The position numbers and the translations under genes were made by a program. A stretch of 21,851 bases of DNA from positions 1 through 21,851 of the forward strand of contig ONIK01000033.1 of NCBI GenBank assembly GCA_900317865.1. Direction: 5' to 3'. Below, piece after piece: positions 7,613 to 15,945 of the stretch. How positions within the stretch are numbered: the stretch's first letter is position 1; each line of letters begins with the position of its first letter. This stretch comes from an uncultured Methanobrevibacter sp. GTDB taxonomy: Archaea > Methanobacteriota > Methanobacteria > Methanobacteriales > Methanobacteriaceae. Under the pieces are notes generated by a model. The model saw only the letters and a list, made by a program, of their open reading frames with translations. It was not told where the DNA came from and made no database searches.

Positions 7613-10600
7613 ATGGATTATTTTGAGAGATTAGAAGCTGAAACACATGCATTATACGATATAGCTAATGAAGCTAGGTCTAAAGGATTGGATGTTGAAA
7701 CAAAAACTGAAGTCCCATTAGCAAAGGATTTAGCTGAAAGGGTTGAAGGGCTTGTTGGTCCTGAAGGTGTAGCTAAACGTATTAAAGAATTAGAGAAGAA
7801 CATGGACAGAGAACAAGTTGCTTTTGAAATAGCAGCTGAGATTGCATCATCAAAATTTGAATTAACTGGTGAAAAAGCAGATTATGATGAAGAACAGAGA
7901 TGTGATCAAGGCCTTAGAACTGCACTGGCTATTCTAACAGAAGGAGTAGTAGCCGCCCCATTGGAAGGTATTTCCCAGGTTAAAATTAAGGAAAATTTCG
8001 ATTCAACAAAATATATCGCCGTTTATTTTGCAGGACCTATTAGGAGTGCTGGAGGTACTGCTGCTGCACTTGCAGTTTTGCTCGGAGATAAAATCAGAAG
8101 AGCTATTAATATTGATATATTTAAGCCTATTGAAGATGAAATTGAACGTTATGTAGAAGAAGTTGAACTTTATGAGTCCGAAGTTACCAATCTTCAATAC
8201 TCCCCAACACCAGAAGAGGTAAGATTTGCTGCCAATAACATTCCTGTTGAAGTAACAGGAGAACAGACAGATGCCGTTGAAGTATCTCACAGAGATTTGG
8301 AACGTGTTGAGACAAACAATATTCGTGGTGGAGCACTATTGGCTATGGTTGAAGGAGTTGTTCAAAAATCCAAAAAAATCCATAAAATTTCCAATAAGCT
8401 TGGCCTTAATTGGGAATGGCTTACTGAATATTCCAAACCTAAAAAAGAAGATTCCTCTGATTCTTCTGATGAATCAGAAATTGTCCATGAACCTAAATAT
8501 ATTCAGGATATTATTGGCGGTAGACCTGTTTTAGGACATCCTTCTGAAAAAGGCGGGTTCAGATTAAGATACGGCCGATCAAGAAATACCGGTCTTGCTA
8601 CAATGGGAGTACACCCTGCAACAATGGCATTGCTTGAATTTTTAGCAGTCGGAACACAACTTAAAATTGAATATCCCGGAAAGGGAAACTGTGTAGTTCC
8701 CGTGGATTCAATCGAAGGTCCTACTGTAAAACTTAAAAATGGTGATGTTGTTGTTATCAACAGTGTTAAGCAAGCACGTGAACTTAAAAAAGATGTTGTT
8801 GAAATATTATTCCTAGGAGATATGCTTGTTGCATTTGGTGAGTTTTTAAGAAACAACCAGCCATTATATCCATCAGGATGGTGTGAAGAATGGTGGATTG
8901 GACTTTTAAAGGAAAGTGAAAATTATTCCGAAGAGGACAATCTTGACTTGGGTCGTTTGGAATATGATTATTTACCGGCTAAAGAAGCCTTTGAACTATC
9001 TAAAAAATATGATATTCCTCTTCATCCAAAATACACGTATTGTTATAATGATGTAACAATTGAAGATTTGAATGCACTATATGATTTATTAATGGAATGT
9101 AAAGATACTTATAGTCCCGAAAACGGAATTAAATTAAAATTATCTTATCCAAAAAGAACACTTGAGATAATTGGTGTACCTCATATTGTCCGTGATGGAG
9201 AAATAATTATAGATGCAGATAATTCATATGCACTTATCTCAACATTAGTGGACAGATTACCTAAAAAAGATACAACAATTGAAGCTTTAAATGAAGTATC
9301 AGAGATTGAAATTAAAAACAAGGCGCCCGCATACATCGGTACTCGTGTAGGTAGACCTGAAAAATCAAAAGAAAGATTAATGAAGCCTGCACCTCACGGA
9401 TTATTCCCAATCGGAACATATGGTGGAGCTCAAAGACTTGTTGCAAACGCTGCCAAGAAAGGCACAATTCAAGTAGAATTATCCAGAAGAAAGTGTTCAA
9501 ATCCAGATTGCAGATTAATGTCATTTAGTTCAATCTGTCCTAAATGTGGCTCACCAACAGAAATGGGCAAGCCGGACAATAAAAAAATTAATTTGGCATC
9601 AATGCTTAAAAAAGCATCAGATAATGTTAATGTAAGAAAAGTGGATAAATTTAAAGCTGTTGTAGGTATGATATCAGAATCAAAACTTCCAGAACCATTA
9701 GAAAAAGGAATACTTAGGGCTAAAAATGAAGTATTCACTTTTAAAGATGGTACAATACGTCATGATTCAACAGATTTGCCATTGACCCATTTCATCCCTA
9801 AAGAAATTGGAGTTAGTGTTGAAAAACTATTGGAAATGGGCTATGAACATGACTGTTATGGAAAGCCAATTGAAAATGAAAACCAGATTATTGAACTCAA
9901 AGTTCAGGACGTTGTTATTTCATATAACTGTGCCGAATATCTGGTTAATACGGCCCATTTTATTGATGATGAGTTAACTAGATTTTATGGAATGGAAAGT
10001 TTCTATAATGTTAAAACAAAAACCGATTTAATCGGTCATTTAATAGCGGGACTTGCACCCCACACATCCGCAGGAGTTTTAGGTCGTATTGTCGGATTTA
10101 CAAAGGCTCTTGGATGTTATGCTCATCCATATTTCCACTCAGCAAAACGTAGAAATTGTGATAGTGACGAAGATGCAGTCATGCTGCTTTTAGATGCACT
10201 GATTAACTTCTCTAAAACTTATTTACCTAATACTCGTGGAGGAAGTATGGATGCACCACTGGTTTTATCTTCAAGAATTGATCCTGAAGAAATTGACGAT
10301 GAATCACATAACATAGATATCTATGCTCGTTTCCCTGTTGAGTTTTATGATAAGACAAAAGATCCGCTGAAACCAGCTGAAGTATTGGATTTGATTGATA
10401 ATGTTGAAAAACATTTAGGAACTCCGCAGCAATATGAAGGTCTGATGTTTTCTCATCACACATCAAGTATTCATGCGGGACCTACACTTTGTCTTTATAA
10501 AAGATTGCCATCAATGAAAGAAAAAGTGGAAGCTCAAATCGAACTTGCAGAAAAAATCAGAGCTGTGGATCAAAGAGATGTTGTTCAAAGAGTATTATCT

Positions 10601-10909
10601 TCCCATTTCTTACCTGATATAATGGGTAACTCCAGAGCATTTTCTAAACAAAAAGTAAGATGTACCAAATGTAATTCCAAATACAGAAGAATTCCTTTAA
10701 CTGGAAAATGTACCAAATGCGGAGGAAATCTTATCCTCTCAGTTTCAAAAGGGTCTGTTCAAAAGTATCTTGGAATTTCACAGGACTTAGTTAACAGGTA
10801 TCCTGTATCACCTTATTTGAAACAACGTTTAGAAATCCAAGAATATGGTATTAATTCACTTTTTGAAAGTGATAAGTCCAAGCAAAGCTCTTTAGATGTA
10901 TTTTTCTAA
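7613..10909 (+). CDS. polC: DNA polymerase D large subunit (DP2)
   Basis: 1098 residues, the catalytic subunit of the euryarchaeal replicative polymerase PolD, which pairs with the exonuclease subunit DP1 (not in this window). The N-terminus carries FAGPIRSAGGTAAALAVLLGD, typical of DP2. A zinc finger lies at about residues 628-650 (CSNPDC...CPKC). The catalytic acid motif is N848-C-D850-S-D852-E-D854 within PYFHSAKRRNCDSDEDAVML; homologues I recall usually read CDGDED. A C-terminal zinc site has C1017, C1020, C1033 and C1036. The last eight residues, QSSLDVFF (1091-1098), form a textbook PCNA-interacting PIP box. No intein interrupts the catalytic motif, a common insertion site in other archaea. 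GGCGAT precedes the ATG. It is followed 212 bp later by nrdD on the same strand. Confidence 0.97.
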   Translation: MDYFERLEAETHALYDIANEARSKGLDVETKTEVPLAKDLAERVEGLVGPEGVAKRIKELEKNMDREQVAFEIAAEIASSKFELTGEKADYDEEQRCDQGLRTALAILTEGVVAAPLEGISQVKIKENFDSTKYIAVYFAGPIRSAGGTAAALAVLLGDKIRRAINIDIFKPIEDEIERYVEEVELYESEVTNLQYSPTPEEVRFAANNIPVEVTGEQTDAVEVSHRDLERVETNNIRGGALLAMVEGVVQKSKKIHKISNKLGLNWEWLTEYSKPKKEDSSDSSDESEIVHEPKYIQDIIGGRPVLGHPSEKGGFRLRYGRSRNTGLATMGVHPATMALLEFLAVGTQLKIEYPGKGNCVVPVDSIEGPTVKLKNGDVVVINSVKQARELKKDVVEILFLGDMLVAFGEFLRNNQPLYPSGWCEEWWIGLLKESENYSEEDNLDLGRLEYDYLPAKEAFELSKKYDIPLHPKYTYCYNDVTIEDLNALYDLLMECKDTYSPENGIKLKLSYPKRTLEIIGVPHIVRDGEIIIDADNSYALISTLVDRLPKKDTTIEALNEVSEIEIKNKAPAYIGTRVGRPEKSKERLMKPAPHGLFPIGTYGGAQRLVANAAKKGTIQVELSRRKCSNPDCRLMSFSSICPKCGSPTEMGKPDNKKINLASMLKKASDNVNVRKVDKFKAVVGMISESKLPEPLEKGILRAKNEVFTFKDGTIRHDSTDLPLTHFIPKEIGVSVEKLLEMGYEHDCYGKPIENENQIIELKVQDVVISYNCAEYLVNTAHFIDDELTRFYGMESFYNVKTKTDLIGHLIAGLAPHTSAGVLGRIVGFTKALGCYAHPYFHSAKRRNCDSDEDAVMLLLDALINFSKTYLPNTRGGSMDAPLVLSSRIDPEEIDDESHNIDIYARFPVEFYDKTKDPLKPAEVLDLIDNVEKHLGTPQQYEGLMFSHHTSSIHAGPTLCLYKRLPSMKEKVEAQIELAEKIRAVDQRDVVQRVLSSHFLPDIMGNSRAFSKQKVRCTKCNSKYRRIPLTGKCTKCGGNLILSVSKGSVQKYLGISQDLVNRYPVSPYLKQRLEIQEYGINSLFESDKSKQSSLDVFF

Positions 10910-10991
10910 ATTGTAATATTACTCTTCAAATGCTCTTGGACAATCCAAATTTAATATATACAATAAAAATAAAAAATGGAATCTTGTAAAA

Positions 10992-11019
10992 ATATTGTTC
11001 GTAACGATACGAACAATAT
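10992..11019 (+). promoter_or_regulatory. Perfect inverted repeat upstream of nrdD matching the MsvR box
   Basis: ATATTGTTCGTA (10992-11003) and TACGAACAATAT (11008-11019) are exact inverted copies around the 4-nt spacer acga. The core TTCGTA-N4-TACGAA (10998-11013) equals the box I remember for MsvR, the methanogen-specific V4R-domain redox regulator described in Methanothermobacter. The right arm runs into the TATA box of nrdD and covers its BRE position, where a bound protein would block TBP/TFB. No other copy was found in the window. That it is an operator is well supported by symmetry and position; that the binder is MsvR is inference. Confidence 0.75.
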
Positions 11020-11024
11020 ATATA
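11016..11024 (+). promoter_or_regulatory. TATA box of nrdD
   Basis: ATATATATA lies directly at the end of the palindromic operator, predicting a start near 11045-11050 and a leader of about 75 nt. A second TATA-like ttaatatata at 10951-10960, upstream of the palindrome, could drive an alternative start near 10985. Confidence 0.5.
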
Positions 11025-11062
11025 CAAGTACAAACTAATATTATAATTAAGTGGTTAGTAGT

Positions 11063-11087
11063 AGATAGCTTGCCCTATCTTTTTTTT
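11063..11087 (+). terminator. Hairpin plus T8 in the nrdD leader (candidate attenuator)
   Basis: AGATAG (11063-11068) pairs with CTATCT (11075-11080) around the loop cttgcc, followed by an unbroken T run to 11087. It lies between the predicted start and the nrdD ATG, so it could terminate transcription early. The 10-bp palindrome ACTGATCAGT (11088-11097) follows at once. Alternatively it could terminate polC read-through. Confidence 0.5.
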
Positions 11088-11121
11088 ACTGATCAGTTTA
11101 TTAGGAAAAATGGTGTGTAAA

Positions 11122-13440
11122 ATGGAAAAAAGTTCAGAAATAGCAAATAACTTAAATAAATCCATTAAAATTAATGTAGAAAAAAATAATGGAATTAGAG
11201 AAAGATTCAGTTATGAAAAATTATTAAAATCATTAGTAATGGTTGAAACCCCATTCTTTGAATCTGATAAAATTGTAGCTACCGTCGTATCACAGTTATA
11301 TGATGGAATTACTACAAAAGAAATTAAAAAAATCGTTTATGAATGTTTAGAAGATATCGATGGTGAAATAGCCAACAAATACTTAGCAAGTACCCAATTA
11401 AAAGTACGTACTTCAAGAGACACCATTGAAGCATTCGATTTATCTAAAATTGCAAATACTTTAATTGAAGAAACTGGTGCAAGCCAAGAAACAGCTTTTG
11501 AAATAGCTACCGAAACTTGGAAAGAACTTAAAAAATTAAATGTAGAGTACTTAACTGCACCTATGATAAGGGAAATCGTTAACACCAAATTAGTTGAATA
11601 CGGACTTGAAGATTTAAGAAGCCGTTACACTCGTTTAGGTATTCCCGTTTATAACATTACCTCTTTAATTGAAAATGGTAACAGAGATAATGCAAACATG
11701 ATTCACAACCCTGAAAGTATTCACAAACATGTAGCAGACGAAGCATTAAAACAATACGCATTATTAAAAATGCTTCCGGCACACTTAGCTGATGCACACA
11801 TGGCAGGTGACATTCACATTCACGATTTAGAATTCTTCGCAGGCAGACCTTTAAACTGTATGCAACATGATATTAGAACATTCATCAAATACGGCCTTAA
11901 AGTAGACGGTACCGGTGACCACACATCTATTGCAGGTGCACCAAACCATATGGAAACTTTAATGAACCACACTGGTGAAATCATGCTTGCAGCACAACAA
12001 AACATGTCCGGAGGACAAGGAATGTCCCTTTGGAATGTATTTGTGGCTCCATTTGCAAGAGGAAGAACCTATGAAGAAATCAAACAATCAGTTCAAATGC
12101 TTGTTTACAACTTAAACATGGCTTACGCTGCTCGCGGATCACAAGTTCCATTTACCAGTATGGCATTGGAATTTGGAGTTCCGGACTTCTTAAAAGATGA
12201 AACTGCATACGGACCAAAAGGTAAAGTGGTTGGAACTTACGCAGATTTCGAAGAAGAAACCAGATTAATCCAAAGAGCATTCACTGAAACTTTACTTGCT
12301 GGAGATAATGAAGGAAAACCTCATTTATTCCCAAATACCATTTACACATTACGTGAAGAAACTATGGGTAGTGAATATGAAGATGATATCCGTTTAGTTC
12401 ACGAATTATCCGCAAAATATGGTTCATCATACTTTGTAAATATGTTAGCTGACTACAGAGGAGACATGGCTAACTACATGGGATGTAGAACATGTTTACA
12501 AGACAACTGGACCGGTGACTGGGATCAAGATTGTTTAAGAACCGGTAACCTCGCATACGTAACCTTAAACCTCCCAAGAATCGGATACCAATCACGCGAT
12601 GAATCCCAAGTATTCGAATACTTAGATGAATACATGGATTTAGCTACCGAAACCTTAATGCTTAGAAGAGAACAAGGTTTAAAATGTTTAAATGACTTCC
12701 ACATTTTACCATTCTTAAAACAGCAAGTAGCTGAAGATTCATATTACAGAATCCAGAACTCAACATTATCCTTTGGTTTCGTAGGACTTAATGAAATGTT
12801 ATTATCCTTATTCGGAGAAGGTATCGAAAACCCTGATGCAAATAAATTTGGTATCAAATGTCTCGAATACATAAATGAAAGAGCAAACAAATTAAAAGAA
12901 GAAACTGGACTCAGATGGTCTGTTTTACAAACTCCTGCTGAATCTACTGCTTACAGATTTGCAACTCTTGACAAAAAACAATTCGGAGACCAAGCTATCG
13001 TGCAAGGTGACGGAAATGCTAACTACTACACCAACTCCTCACATGTACCAGTAGATACCGAAGCATCATTAATTGAAAAAATTAAAATTGAAGAACAATA
13101 CCACCCATTAACCCCTGGTGGACACATCTTCCATGCATTCATGGGTGAATCATACTCTGATCCAGATTCATTAATGAGCTTAACCAATAAAATTGCAAGA
13201 AAATCAGATATTGGTTTCTGGGCTTACAGCTCAGCTTTAAGTTTCTGTTTAAAATGTAAAACTTTAATGAAAGGATTAAACCAAACCTGCCCAACTTGTG
13301 GTGAAAGTGAAGATGTAGAATGGTATGACAGAATTACTGGATACGTACAGCAAGTAGGTCGTGCAAAATCTGCATCAGGTGGTTGGAACCCAGGTAAACG
13401 TCAAGAATTAATTGACAGAAGAAGATTTGAAGATAACTAA
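11122..13440 (+). CDS. nrdD: Anaerobic (class III) ribonucleoside-triphosphate reductase
   Basis: Glycyl-radical enzyme that reduces ribonucleotides to dNTPs without oxygen; it is activated by the radical-SAM partner NrdG, which is not in this window. From the ATG at 11122 it has 772 residues, normal for the family. An ATP-cone regulatory domain fills roughly residues 12-105. Active-site cysteine motifs are RPLNC (C246) and MGCRTC (C455, C458). The C-terminus has the structural zinc site C709, C712, C723, C726, and RITGY with the likely radical glycine G740. I prefer ATG 11122 because GGTG stands 6 nt upstream; the ATG at 11110 would add four residues, with AGGA only 3 nt before it. Expression is probably controlled by the MsvR-type palindrome and the hairpin in the leader. 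No activase gene follows; the gene ends in a strong palindrome. Confidence 0.96.
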   Translation: MEKSSEIANNLNKSIKINVEKNNGIRERFSYEKLLKSLVMVETPFFESDKIVATVVSQLYDGITTKEIKKIVYECLEDIDGEIANKYLASTQLKVRTSRDTIEAFDLSKIANTLIEETGASQETAFEIATETWKELKKLNVEYLTAPMIREIVNTKLVEYGLEDLRSRYTRLGIPVYNITSLIENGNRDNANMIHNPESIHKHVADEALKQYALLKMLPAHLADAHMAGDIHIHDLEFFAGRPLNCMQHDIRTFIKYGLKVDGTGDHTSIAGAPNHMETLMNHTGEIMLAAQQNMSGGQGMSLWNVFVAPFARGRTYEEIKQSVQMLVYNLNMAYAARGSQVPFTSMALEFGVPDFLKDETAYGPKGKVVGTYADFEEETRLIQRAFTETLLAGDNEGKPHLFPNTIYTLREETMGSEYEDDIRLVHELSAKYGSSYFVNMLADYRGDMANYMGCRTCLQDNWTGDWDQDCLRTGNLAYVTLNLPRIGYQSRDESQVFEYLDEYMDLATETLMLRREQGLKCLNDFHILPFLKQQVAEDSYYRIQNSTLSFGFVGLNEMLLSLFGEGIENPDANKFGIKCLEYINERANKLKEETGLRWSVLQTPAESTAYRFATLDKKQFGDQAIVQGDGNANYYTNSSHVPVDTEASLIEKIKIEEQYHPLTPGGHIFHAFMGESYSDPDSLMSLTNKIARKSDIGFWAYSSALSFCLKCKTLMKGLNQTCPTCGESEDVEWYDRITGYVQQVGRAKSASGGWNPGKRQELIDRRRFEDN

Positions 13441-13468
13441 ATTTAGTTATCTTTCACACCATTTTTTT
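13431..13468 (+). terminator. nrdD terminator
   Basis: A perfect 22-bp palindrome (13431-13452, two 11-bp arms) spans the last codons and the stop of nrdD, followed by a T7 run at 13462-13468. The rpl21e promoter lies just downstream. Confidence 0.65.
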
Positions 13469-13524
13469 ACACACCTTTTCATCACCAACAAAAATACTAA
13501 AAAAACTAAAAGTATATTAATATC

Positions 13525-13540
13525 TTTAAATATAAATTAT
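13525..13540 (+). promoter_or_regulatory. TATA region of the rpl21e-rpoF operon
   Basis: tttaaatataaatt is a good archaeal TATA box. The expected start is about 13553-13560, which gives a leader of about 115-120 nt, long for an archaeal ribosomal protein gene and almost filled by two hairpins. Confidence 0.5.
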
Positions 13541-13578
13541 ACTATTATCATATCACTGATGATAATTTATTTTCACAA

Positions 13579-13658
13579 TCTATGTTACTAGTATTTATGG
13601 GCTTTTTTGATACTAGGTAGCTGATAACATAGACTTAATTAATACCCAGTGCATTAAT
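13579..13658 (+). promoter_or_regulatory. Structured leader of rpl21e
   Basis: A two-tier hairpin: TCTATGTTA (13579-13587) pairs with TAACATAGA (13625-13633). Directly inside, CTAGTAT (13588-13594) pairs with ATACTAG (13610-13616), leaving an 8-nt one-sided bulge (gtagctga) and a 15-nt loop. A second small hairpin, ATTAAT/ATTAAT (13638-13643 with 13653-13658), follows. The ribosome binding site GAGGT (13664-13668) is free downstream. It could serve autoregulation by L21e or act as a small RNA element. Structure is visible, function is not. Confidence 0.55.
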
Positions 13659-13675
13659 AAATCGAGGTAATAAAA

Positions 13676-13966
13676 ATGCAAAGATCAAGAGGATTTAAAA
13701 GCAGATCAAGAAAAAAATTAACTAAAGTTGAAAGAAAAGGAAGAACTAATCCTATTACTAACAGATTCCAAAAATTTGAAGAAGGAGATTTAGTTCACAT
13801 TATTATTAATCCAAGTATTCAAAAAGGTCAGCCACATTCAAGATTCCATGGTAAAACTGGAAAAATCATCGGAACTAAAGGTAAAGCTTATTTAGTAGCT
13901 TTAAAAGAAGGAAACAAAGCAAAAGAATTAATTGTTAGACCTGACCACTTAAAATTACAAAACTGA
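13676..13966 (+). CDS. rpl21e: 50S ribosomal protein L21e
   Basis: 96 residues, the full usual length of the archaeal/eukaryotic L21e family, a basic protein bound to 23S rRNA. The N-terminal RSRGFKSRSRKKLTK tail is followed by the SH3-like core with FEEGDLVHIIINPSIQKG, PHSRFHGKTG and the closing IVRPDHLKL. GAGGT 7 nt before the ATG is a good ribosome binding site. It is the first gene of the pair with rpoF, 5 nt upstream of it, and is preceded by a strongly folded leader that may control it. Confidence 0.97.
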   Translation: MQRSRGFKSRSRKKLTKVERKGRTNPITNRFQKFEEGDLVHIIINPSIQKGQPHSRFHGKTGKIIGTKGKAYLVALKEGNKAKELIVRPDHLKLQN

Positions 13967-13971
13967 TTTAA

Positions 13972-14316
13972 ATGATTGGTAAAAACGTCATTAAAAAAGA
14001 GGAAATCTCAGGAGTTGAAGTAAAAGAAACTCTTGAAGAATTCTCTCAAAATTATGAATTAAACTATGAGCAAAATGTAACTTTAAATCATCTTGCCAGA
14101 TTTCCAAGATTTTCCCTTGAAGACTCACAGGAAATTATGGAAAAACTTGAAAACGATATTGGCTTAAGACACAAAGTTGCAGTGCACATTGTAGATTTAA
14201 TTCCACAAGACTTATCTGATTTAAGATTAATATTCGCAAAAGAACCTACACAAGTAACTCCAGAAGAAATGGATAAAATTCTTGAAATCTTAAATCAATA
14301 TTTCCCTGAAGAATAG
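13972..14316 (+). CDS. rpoF: DNA-directed RNA polymerase subunit F (Rpo4/Rpb4)
   Basis: 114 residues, the archaeal Rpb4 homologue that with Rpo7 forms the stalk of RNA polymerase. The sequence is helical and acidic as expected, with an N-terminal tip (IGKNVIKKEEISGVEVKETL) and a C-terminal HRDC-like helical region (FSLEDSQEIMEKL...VTPEEMDKILEILNQYFP). It begins 5 nt after L21e and is surely co-transcribed with it, a conserved archaeal pairing. It has no strong ribosome binding site of its own, so coupled translation is likely. It ends in a hairpin with T tracts. Confidence 0.95.
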   Translation: MIGKNVIKKEEISGVEVKETLEEFSQNYELNYEQNVTLNHLARFPRFSLEDSQEIMEKLENDIGLRHKVAVHIVDLIPQDLSDLRLIFAKEPTQVTPEEMDKILEILNQYFPEE

Positions 14317-14346
14317 TTAATTCTATTCTTTTTACAACTTTTTTTT
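14310..14346 (+). terminator. rpl21e-rpoF terminator
   Basis: AGAATAG (14310-14316, containing the stop) pairs perfectly with CTATTCT (14323-14329) around a 6-nt loop and leads into T5, followed by a second T8 run at 14339-14346. A third T run follows at about 14354-14360. Confidence 0.65.
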
Positions 14347-14361
14347 AACTAACTTTTTTTA

Positions 14362-14372
14362 GATATATTTAT
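14362..14372 (+). promoter_or_regulatory. TATA box of the DUF655-rsmA operon
   Basis: gatatatttat fits an archaeal TATA box. The predicted start near 14392-14398 gives a leader of about 30 nt ending in GTGAT (14418-14422), 4 nt before the ATG. Confidence 0.45.
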
Positions 14373-14426
14373 TACTATAAAACATTAAAACTAATAATAG
14401 TATTTTTAAATAGTGAAGTGATAATT

Positions 14427-15062
14427 ATGGACAAAAGAAATAATAAAAGAAAAAACCCCCCTCAAAAAACTGAAGACAATGCTGTTATACTAGATTATCT
14501 TAGTTTAGGATATGTGCAGTCTGATATGTCTAAGTTTAAAGGAAAAGCTATTGCTCAAGCTATTGGTACTGATTACTTCACTTTATTAGAATTAGCTCCT
14601 AAAAAAGGAGTAGATTTAGAAATCCAAGACACAGTCTATATTGGAAAAGGAAAAAGAGATAAAATTTATAGAGTCCTTGGAAAATTAGACTTTGAAAATT
14701 TAACCGCAACAAGTAGAATAGAACTTGAATATGCAATTAAAGATATTGTAAAATCAAGAGAAGATGAATTCGTTGACTTCTTCAACACTGCGGGTCCTGT
14801 TAATACTAGATTACATAAACTAGAATTAATTCCAGGAATTGGTAAAAAATACATGTGGGAAATTATCGAAGAGCGTAAGAAAAATGAATTCGAAAGCTTT
14901 GAAGATATAAGTAATAGAGTTCCTGCTTTATCTGATCCTGTTGGAATGATTACTAACCGTGTAAAGCAAGAATTAGATACAACAACAGTTAAAAAAGGAA
15001 AACAAAAGTACTACCTATTTACCCCTATTCCTAGAAGTGCTCAAAACAGGAATAAACGATAA
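14427..15062 (+). CDS. DUF655 family protein, helix-hairpin-helix nucleic acid binding
   Basis: 211 residues. The N-terminus is basic and disordered (DKRNNKRKNPPQK). It is followed by a small beta domain (about residues 18-90, with AIAQAIGTDYFTLLEL and VYIGKGKRDKIY) and a helix-hairpin-helix at about 134-152 (LIPGIGKKYMWEIIEER). The tail is basic. DUF655 is widespread in archaea, usually next to rsmA as here, which points to a role in RNA or ribosome biogenesis, but no activity is known to me. I start at the ATG because GTGAT lies 4 nt before it; the GTG within that motif at 14418 would be an alternative start but is more likely the ribosome binding site. It is separated by 10 nt from rsmA. 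Confidence 0.88.
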   Translation: MDKRNNKRKNPPQKTEDNAVILDYLSLGYVQSDMSKFKGKAIAQAIGTDYFTLLELAPKKGVDLEIQDTVYIGKGKRDKIYRVLGKLDFENLTATSRIELEYAIKDIVKSREDEFVDFFNTAGPVNTRLHKLELIPGIGKKYMWEIIEERKKNEFESFEDISNRVPALSDPVGMITNRVKQELDTTTVKKGKQKYYLFTPIPRSAQNRNKR

Positions 15063-15072
15063 AAGTGATATC

Positions 15073-15945
15073 TTGAATGGTGAAGGTAACGAATCTTTAT
15101 CCAAAACAACAAAATCTATTCTAGCCAAATATGGAATACGATTAAATAAAAATCTTGGACAAAATTATTTGATTGATAAAAATAAACGTAATCAAATAAT
15201 TAATTTTGGAAACATATCAAAAGAAGATATTGTTTTAGAGATTGGTGCTGGAATCGGTACACTTACAATAGAATTAGCTAAAAGAGCTAAAAAAGTAATA
15301 GCTATTGAACAAGATTCTAATATTTGTGAAATATTGAATCAACGTTTAAAAGAAGAAAAACTTGATAATGTAGAACTTATTAACGAAGATGCATTGAAAA
15401 TTGAATTTCCAAAATTCAATAAGATAGTATCTAATCTACCTTATCAAATATCATCACCCATTACATTTAAATTTTTAGATTATGATTTTGATTTAGCCAT
15501 TTTAATGTATCAAAAAGAATTCGGAGAGAGAATGAATGGTGAAGTTGGAAGCAAAAATTATTCAAGGCTTTCAGCGATGCTTTATTTTAAATGTGATGTT
15601 AAAACATTAACCGACGTTAGCTGTGAAAGTTTTATTCCAAAACCAAAAGTTGACTCTGTTGTTATAAGCCTAACACCCAAAGAATCCATGTTAGATTCCG
15701 ATGATTTTAATATTTATTCTAAATTTTGTAAAGCATTATTCCAGCATAGAAATAAAAAGATTAGAAATGCCCTGATTGATTCAAGACATGTCATTAGCAA
15801 TTTAGATAAAAAAGAAATTAAAAAAAGGCTTAATGATATTGAAAATGATAAGTTAAATGATTATTTGAAAAAAAGAGTCATCGTATTAACTCCCGAAGAA
15901 ATTTTATTTATTTCAAAAGAATTAAACCCACTTTTTAATGATTAA
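15073..15945 (+). CDS. rsmA: 16S rRNA (adenine-N6) dimethyltransferase RsmA/KsgA
   Basis: 290 residues; dimethylates the two adjacent adenines in the 3'-terminal hairpin of 16S rRNA late in small-subunit assembly, using SAM. The family start GIRLNKNLGQNYLIDK is present, then motif I LEIGAGIGTLTIELA with acidic IAIEQD, DAL at the adenine site, motif IV SNLPYQISSPI, and the basic C-terminal domain with FQHRNKKIRNAL. I choose the TTG at 15073: AGTGATATC just before it repeats the AGTGAT arrangement used by the upstream gene. A GTG at 15037 in the same frame would overlap DUF655 by 26 nt and add 12 non-homologous residues. It overlaps the next gene by 8 nt. Confidence 0.95.
   Translation: MNGEGNESLSKTTKSILAKYGIRLNKNLGQNYLIDKNKRNQIINFGNISKEDIVLEIGAGIGTLTIELAKRAKKVIAIEQDSNICEILNQRLKEEKLDNVELINEDALKIEFPKFNKIVSNLPYQISSPITFKFLDYDFDLAILMYQKEFGERMNGEVGSKNYSRLSAMLYFKCDVKTLTDVSCESFIPKPKVDSVVISLTPKESMLDSDDFNIYSKFCKALFQHRNKKIRNALIDSRHVISNLDKKEIKKRLNDIENDKLNDYLKKRVIVLTPEEILFISKELNPLFND

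Noticed and set aside
13556..13624. Possible C/D box sRNA before rpl21e: TGATGA at 13557-13562 and CTGA at 13621-13624
   Set aside because: The residue before TGATGA is C rather than a purine, no credible D'/C' pair lies between, and the flanks do not form a terminal stem. The long hairpin explains the region better.
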